Positions 59,741-64,000 of a stretch of DNA of 64,000 nt are shown piece by piece. The translations under genes and the position numbers were made by a program. The notes below the pieces were generated by a model. That model saw only the letters and a list, made by a program, of their open reading frames with translations. It ran no database searches and was not told the origin of the DNA. The first letter of the stretch is position 1. Each line of letters begins with the position of its first letter. The stretch spans positions 1 through 64,000 of the forward strand of contig JBDOQK010000008.1 of the NCBI GenBank assembly GCA_040437565.1. The letters run 5' to 3'. The stretch comes from Albugo candida (taxonomy: Eukaryota; Oomycota; Peronosporomycetes; Albuginales).

Positions 59741-61600
59741 ATGGTATCGCGATCCGTCAGACTTGTTTTGATAGCACTGACAACACAATTCCCGAGCTTT
59801 CATAGTAACGTCCCCGACCACATTTCTCTGGATACATTCGCGCATGCCTTGCCGTTCGAGGTCGAAAAAGTCAGCCGATTTTTGCAAAAGTTACAGAACT
59901 ATATTGACATGATTGTGCACAAGCAAATTGACATCGGTATACACTTGAGAAGGCTGAACCATCTTCGATCGCAGTACTTTATACTCGACTGTGAGTCAGA
60001 GATTACTCAACTCCGAGAAACAGTATTTCTAAACAACTTACCCAGACTTGAAATAGCGTGTGGCGGTCTTACAAGTAGTCTCACGCAGCCTTGGACGACA
60101 AGTAAAAGCAAGATCGCGGAAGAAATGAGATTGAATTGGCAGTCGCTCAAAGTCATTTCCGAAGAAGTGACGAGACTTTCTTCCAACATCAATAGAGAAT
60201 TAAATTCGGAACTGTTAAATGCTGGCCTTGACGATCAAATCAAGTTTTTCGAAAACAAAATAGAGAAAATGTATCCTAGGCCAGCTACCGCCATAAGTCA
60301 AAGCACGAACGAAATGGTTCTTTCTTGTTGGAGATTACTCAATGAAGCCACATTGAAGCGTAGAGTCTTCCGAACTCAATATCGATTAGTAAAGAATGCC
60401 GTGTTGGAACGGAATTGGTTGCAAACCGCGGCTGGTCATTTGCTTCCCAAGCACTTGAGAGACTCATTTTCTACCGACATTGAGAATATTGGACTTTATG
60501 GTAGACAACGTGACTACAAAAAAAATCAGCTCAATTATTGGCACCCTAGAGAGGCTATGGATAGTTATCCTATTACCGAGGAACAAACAAATCCCGAAAT
60601 ACATTTGACTTGTGAATTTGCAACAGAGAGTCAAATCATAAAACCCGTTCCAGGTATGACTGTGATTTCGACCGAGAACTTCCTAGCAATGTGCATCATG
60701 GAAGCATTCAATAGGGAGAGTTTGCTGCTGTTTCCAAAGATCATCTCATACATAAGAAATGAAGCCTCGTTCAACACTCTTGAAAAAGTTGAGAAACTTC
60801 AAGAAAGCTATGCAAGCACCACAGGTGAACAGTCTAGTATGGAATCATACGATGCCAGCCAAGTTATCAGTCACATTCATAACCTAATAGCAGTTTGGCT
60901 GGGCGAATTGAGATCTGCTAGCGTTGAGTTACGCTTAGTACAGGAGCGGTATAATGAGCTTGTGAACTCGTTGACAGCAACTCAAATGCGGATTTCTCGA
61001 GCAGTGCATGATCTGGATAAAGTATACCATCAAGTCATCGAAGACCATAGTTCCACATTGGAAGAATGTCATGGGAATTTACACCATTCCCAACTCACAG
61101 GTATCTTTCAAAAGTTGACACATATAACTGACGACAAGCGATACTCGTCCATAATGGCAGAGAAAAGACACGAGGTCGTATGCTCGGAGAGAAAAGTGAA
61201 GCAGCTGAAAGCAAGCATGCAAGAGACACAACTCCACGCGGGCGATCTATTCGTCAATGTCATAAATTTGGAGAAGCACATTATCGCTTTCGTCCAAACG
61301 TTTACCCACTCAAAACGGGTATTTCGACAGGATTCCGGCGTCACATCGATGGTATCTCTTATTCAAGAATATTTGATTCGGTTTGAAATCCCCCGAATCA
61401 AAGCGGAGGCTTTTGAAATGCATGGACGGATTGCGCTAGCACAGTACCACGCAACCAAATTCTCCACATGTGTGATGGACACTAGTCTCTTAACTTTTTT
61501 GCTCGTCGATGATAAGCAGGTACAATGTGTCGAGCATGAACGGAGCGGTAGTCATGACGCGGGAGAATCTATCCCGATGCTAGCAGCATTCTTGCTTTAA
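59741..61600 (+). CDS. Unknown helical protein, at least 619 aa
   Basis: A long intact frame. The first in-frame ATG (59741, MVSRSVRLVLIALTTQFPSF) would give a signal-like N-terminus. Coding-like sequence in other frames upstream suggests that the true 5' end lies further left and this stretch is internal. The body is helical with amphipathic repeats (LRRLNHLRSQYFILDCESEI, LRLVQERYNELVNSLTATQM, SERKVKQLKASMQETQLHAG) and resembles long helical-bundle or coiled-coil complex subunits. No catalytic motif or family is recognised. Ends MLAAFLL. Confidence 0.7.
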   Translation: MVSRSVRLVLIALTTQFPSFHSNVPDHISLDTFAHALPFEVEKVSRFLQKLQNYIDMIVHKQIDIGIHLRRLNHLRSQYFILDCESEITQLRETVFLNNLPRLEIACGGLTSSLTQPWTTSKSKIAEEMRLNWQSLKVISEEVTRLSSNINRELNSELLNAGLDDQIKFFENKIEKMYPRPATAISQSTNEMVLSCWRLLNEATLKRRVFRTQYRLVKNAVLERNWLQTAAGHLLPKHLRDSFSTDIENIGLYGRQRDYKKNQLNYWHPREAMDSYPITEEQTNPEIHLTCEFATESQIIKPVPGMTVISTENFLAMCIMEAFNRESLLLFPKIISYIRNEASFNTLEKVEKLQESYASTTGEQSSMESYDASQVISHIHNLIAVWLGELRSASVELRLVQERYNELVNSLTATQMRISRAVHDLDKVYHQVIEDHSSTLEECHGNLHHSQLTGIFQKLTHITDDKRYSSIMAEKRHEVVCSERKVKQLKASMQETQLHAGDLFVNVINLEKHIIAFVQTFTHSKRVFRQDSGVTSMVSLIQEYLIRFEIPRIKAEAFEMHGRIALAQYHATKFSTCVMDTSLLTFLLVDDKQVQCVEHERSGSHDAGESIPMLAAFLL

Positions 61601-62239
61601 CTGTAATTCTACTTGCACCCATTACCCGCATAGCTTTCTACCTTAGAGACGCCCATTCAAACGTATGACAACTGTTCCTTTTATTGCATTTTTATCGCGT
61701 ATGTGCGACACTCTCGAAAAGAAATTTGGTGTTCACACATAAATTAGAAAATGATATATCTTTCTGTTTCATGTCTCAACACGACGGAACACGTGCGAAT
61801 CGATCACAAGCACAACAATCGGTCCGGCTCATCGTAAAAATTCAATTCATTGTGACATATTTTTGCACTGTAATTTGATTGCACATCGCTTGACTTGTCG
61901 GGCAATTAGCGTATTCAATGAAGCAAATAGAAGTAAGTTAGTCTCAATACAAGTGTGGCACACTGTACAGGTGTAGCCATAAAAGTCATAATTGCACAAG
62001 ATGAAAGATGGCGATAGGAGCGTCCGAGATCGCTGAGAAAGTCTGCTTCGATTGATAGTGATTTGCATGCGCGACCACTCACTGCGACAGTGCAATTACA
62101 TCAATGCTGTGTAATGACATTAAGATTAGGGATTGCAATAAGGAAATAACTTGAATTTTCCTGTGTGGTGTATCTTCTTCGACTTGCTTCAAAAATAAAT
62201 ATCTTATTTTCGCATCACACTTAACCTCTCGTGAGCTTA
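61601..62239. other. Intergenic region of about 640 bp
   Basis: No supported ORF or repeat. It separates two plus-strand genes and must contain the promoter of the PX gene. Confidence 0.55.
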
Positions 62240-63250
62240 ATGATGAAGAACGATGAGAATTCCGTATCGTCAACATGTCTTTTGTTAAGGTCCGGTTACG
62301 ACTTGCAGACATCAATTCCAATTGTTTTGACAAGCTCCCATTTGAAGCGTGTGCATACTAAGACTCAGTATCTGATCCAAGTTTCTTACATTTTTCATAA
62401 TAAAGTTCAATGGACTGTGTACCGACGATTCAAGGAATTTCAGGAGTTATTTGTTACGCTTCGAAATGCATTGAATCAACGGGAAGTGTGTTGTTCTTGC
62501 TTGAGCGCGATGCAAGCATATTCCTTTGGTCAGGTTTTTTCCAAGCGAGCTCGTCTTCTACGCTCATTCTCAATCGGTGCAAATAAACAGAGTGATAAGC
62601 GAAGAGTTCAGCTGCAAGAATTCTTATATTTTATCGTAACACAGGCAAAACGCTGTCAACAAGATACAATGAGTAGTGGAAAGTGCGTAATTCGTCCATT
62701 GTTGAACCAGTTTTTGATGCTAAATACGATGTTATACACAGTTGCGAGCTCCATCGACTCGGCGGTATTGGATTCTCACCTCATTACGTCCACATCGCCG
62801 TCGAAAGATGGGAATCGCATGTTGACGTTATATGGAACAATGTGTGAAAGTGTGACGCAAGTATTGGACCCTTCAGAAGAGAGTGACTCGATCTGGTCGA
62901 CAGAACAGAAGGAGGTGTCTCATCCTTTAAGAACAAGCTCGGTGCCGTTGCTATTAGCGTATCGAGCGGAAAGATCACCTCTGATACATCGTCGTGATTC
63001 ATTTAGTTCAATTCAAACGAAGAAGTACCAGTCAGATCGCGTAGAGCAATTTGAAAAACTCACAGAGCTCCCAAACAGGCTGAAGCCATTGACGAAAAAA
63101 ACGAGTGGAGCAGCTTTTTGTTCTCGACGAAAAATGAATAAGACTTTTGATACCATATCTAATGAGCACTCATCATTCAAAGAAAATGCGGCTACCATAC
63201 GCCTCTTTCAGTCGCATTCGCTGATAGAATTGCCAACGATTAATGAATAA
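62240..63250 (+). CDS. PX-domain protein, 336 aa
   Basis: A single exon; the ATG at 62240 (MMKNDENSVSSTCLLL) is chosen over the in-frame GTG 9 bases earlier. A PX fold is visible: YLIQVSYIFHNKVQWTVYRR with FKEFQELFVTLRNAL, carrying the Arg of the RRFxEF motif that contacts phosphoinositide. The usual Pro-rich PPK loop is replaced by YSFGQVFSKRA, and the helix RRVQLQEFLYFIV matches the R-x-LQxYL segment. The C-terminal about 170 residues are Ser-rich and disordered with no BAR or other domain. It is probably an endosomal phosphoinositide-binding adaptor. It converges with the SUZ12-like gene 54 bases away. Confidence 0.85.
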   Translation: MMKNDENSVSSTCLLLRSGYDLQTSIPIVLTSSHLKRVHTKTQYLIQVSYIFHNKVQWTVYRRFKEFQELFVTLRNALNQREVCCSCLSAMQAYSFGQVFSKRARLLRSFSIGANKQSDKRRVQLQEFLYFIVTQAKRCQQDTMSSGKCVIRPLLNQFLMLNTMLYTVASSIDSAVLDSHLITSTSPSKDGNRMLTLYGTMCESVTQVLDPSEESDSIWSTEQKEVSHPLRTSSVPLLLAYRAERSPLIHRRDSFSSIQTKKYQSDRVEQFEKLTELPNRLKPLTKKTSGAAFCSRRKMNKTFDTISNEHSSFKENAATIRLFQSHSLIELPTINE

Positions 63251-63304
63251 TACAATTCAAAAATTCGCCTTGAATCGATCAGACTACCCGTGCATGTAGA
63301 AGCA

Positions 63305-64000
63305 CTATCGCATTTCAATAACGCCGTTACCATGTTGTGAGGCACCACTTGAGTTCTTTTCTGAAGGCTGAGAAACTACTGGGTTCTGCTCTGCTTTCTC
63401 CTTTTCCTGTATCAATCAATATGCACAATCAAGCTCAGTACACGTTGAAGAAATGATGGACCAACCGCAATATCGTCCATGATGATCATACACTCCAAAA
63501 TGGCACGAGCGTGTAGTAAGGAATTGTCCCACAGATTGAACAGATGCAATAGAAACGGATATCGCAGACCATTCTCCACCAGCCTGTATACAAATTAGTC
63601 CGAGACAAATTCAGTCTAAAGCATCTAGCACCTACCAAGTAGCATTTTCTTTGGCAAACAAGCGACAAGCTGAAGCGACCATAAAATCCGCCAAAATACT
63701 ACATATCAGATTCTCATCAAGTTGCGAGCTATACTCAGTCCGATCATCTGGACGATACCGATATTTCTTCAAATGGCGATTCCATCGTTTCATGAATTCT
63801 TTTTCTTCCAAAGAGACATCCTCAAATTCATCTAGCAACTACAAGAACGACATGTAAGAACCAGACTTCAAAGCATGATGCGCCTCACCTTCTCGCTCTG
63901 CGTAATGATCCAAGACTCATCAATGTCTTCATCGCTATCGTAGTCTTTCTCATGATCCAGTACAACTGCACCAGTACGAGAATGAAAGTATTGTCGCTTT
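63305..64000 (-). CDS. SUZ12/EMF2-like PRC2 subunit, C-terminal VEFS box (partial)
   Basis: Only the 3' end is in the window; the gene continues past 64000. Exons on the minus strand: 64000 (partial)-63889, 63838-63636, 63583-63442 and 63406-63305. The VEFS box is clear: RQYFHSRTGAVVLDHE, an acidic DSDEDIDESW, LLDEFEDVSLEEKEFMKRWN, CRLFAKENATW, then FLLHLFNLWDNSLLHARAIL. SUZ12 proteins bind the catalytic E(z) subunit through this box and are needed for H3K27 methylation. The last intron would be only 35 nt; reading through it instead ends the protein after VLSLIVHID. The tail after that intron is Ser/Gln/Asn-rich. Confidence 0.85.

Noticed and set aside
1-64000. CRISPR array, operons or bacterial-type genes
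   Set aside because: No regularly spaced short repeats with unique spacers are present, and all certain genes are eukaryotic with spliceosomal introns.

Overview
The window starts at a chromosome end (plant-type CCCTAAA/CCCTAAAA telomere units at position 1) and runs from a gene-poor subtelomere into a compact gene-rich arm. Very short introns (about 35-76 nt), tightly packed genes, flagellar genes (a CFAP58 protein and an LRRCC1-like protein), a WRKY19-like Cys/His repeat protein and an oomycete-type chromodomain Ty3/gypsy fossil together suggest an oomycete. A biotrophic genus such as Albugo fits best. That assignment is inference; no ribosomal or mitochondrial marker lies in the window.

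Region 1 (1 to about 29 kb) is subtelomeric and accessory. It holds scattered small ORFs, a decayed multidomain gene with FHA-like, CHAT-like and STAND/NACHT-type NTPase signatures (about 4.3-7.4 kb), a 350-bp tandem duplication (12.35-13.2 kb), one intact and one broken member of a lineage-specific family of candidate secreted proteins (20.0 and 13.3 kb), and a Cys-rich ORF (17.5-18.5 kb). It also holds LINE pieces (18.9, 24.6-27.5 and 27.6-28.5 kb), tRNA-derived SINE-like sequence, and a broken Ty3/gypsy element (21.3-24.5 kb).

Region 2 (29.8-64 kb) is housekeeping. In order: NOC3 (+), LRRCC1-like (+), a WRKY19-like zinc-repeat protein (-), an unknown protein (-), CFAP58 (+), the ER HSP90 GRP94 with a KDEL tail (-), THOC3/TEX1 (+), a FAM32A-like protein (-), an unknown Cys-rich-N-terminus protein (+), the ubiquitin-activating enzyme UBA1 (+), a TUG/ASPSCR1-like UBX protein that also carries a PUB domain (+), a La-related protein (-), an unknown helical protein (+), a PX-domain protein (+), and the C-terminal VEFS box of a SUZ12-like PRC2 subunit (-, cut by the window end). 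Themes are ribosome biogenesis, centriole/flagellum, ER proteostasis, mRNA export, the ubiquitin-p97 system and chromatin silencing. Exon structures were worked out by hand from splice dinucleotides, phase and family similarity.

Nine 100-N gaps occur. Six are flanked by the same sequence on both sides (17 to 355 bp), so they look like unmerged overlapping contig ends and not biological duplications. One of these overlaps carries three silent differences, as expected for two alleles of a diploid.
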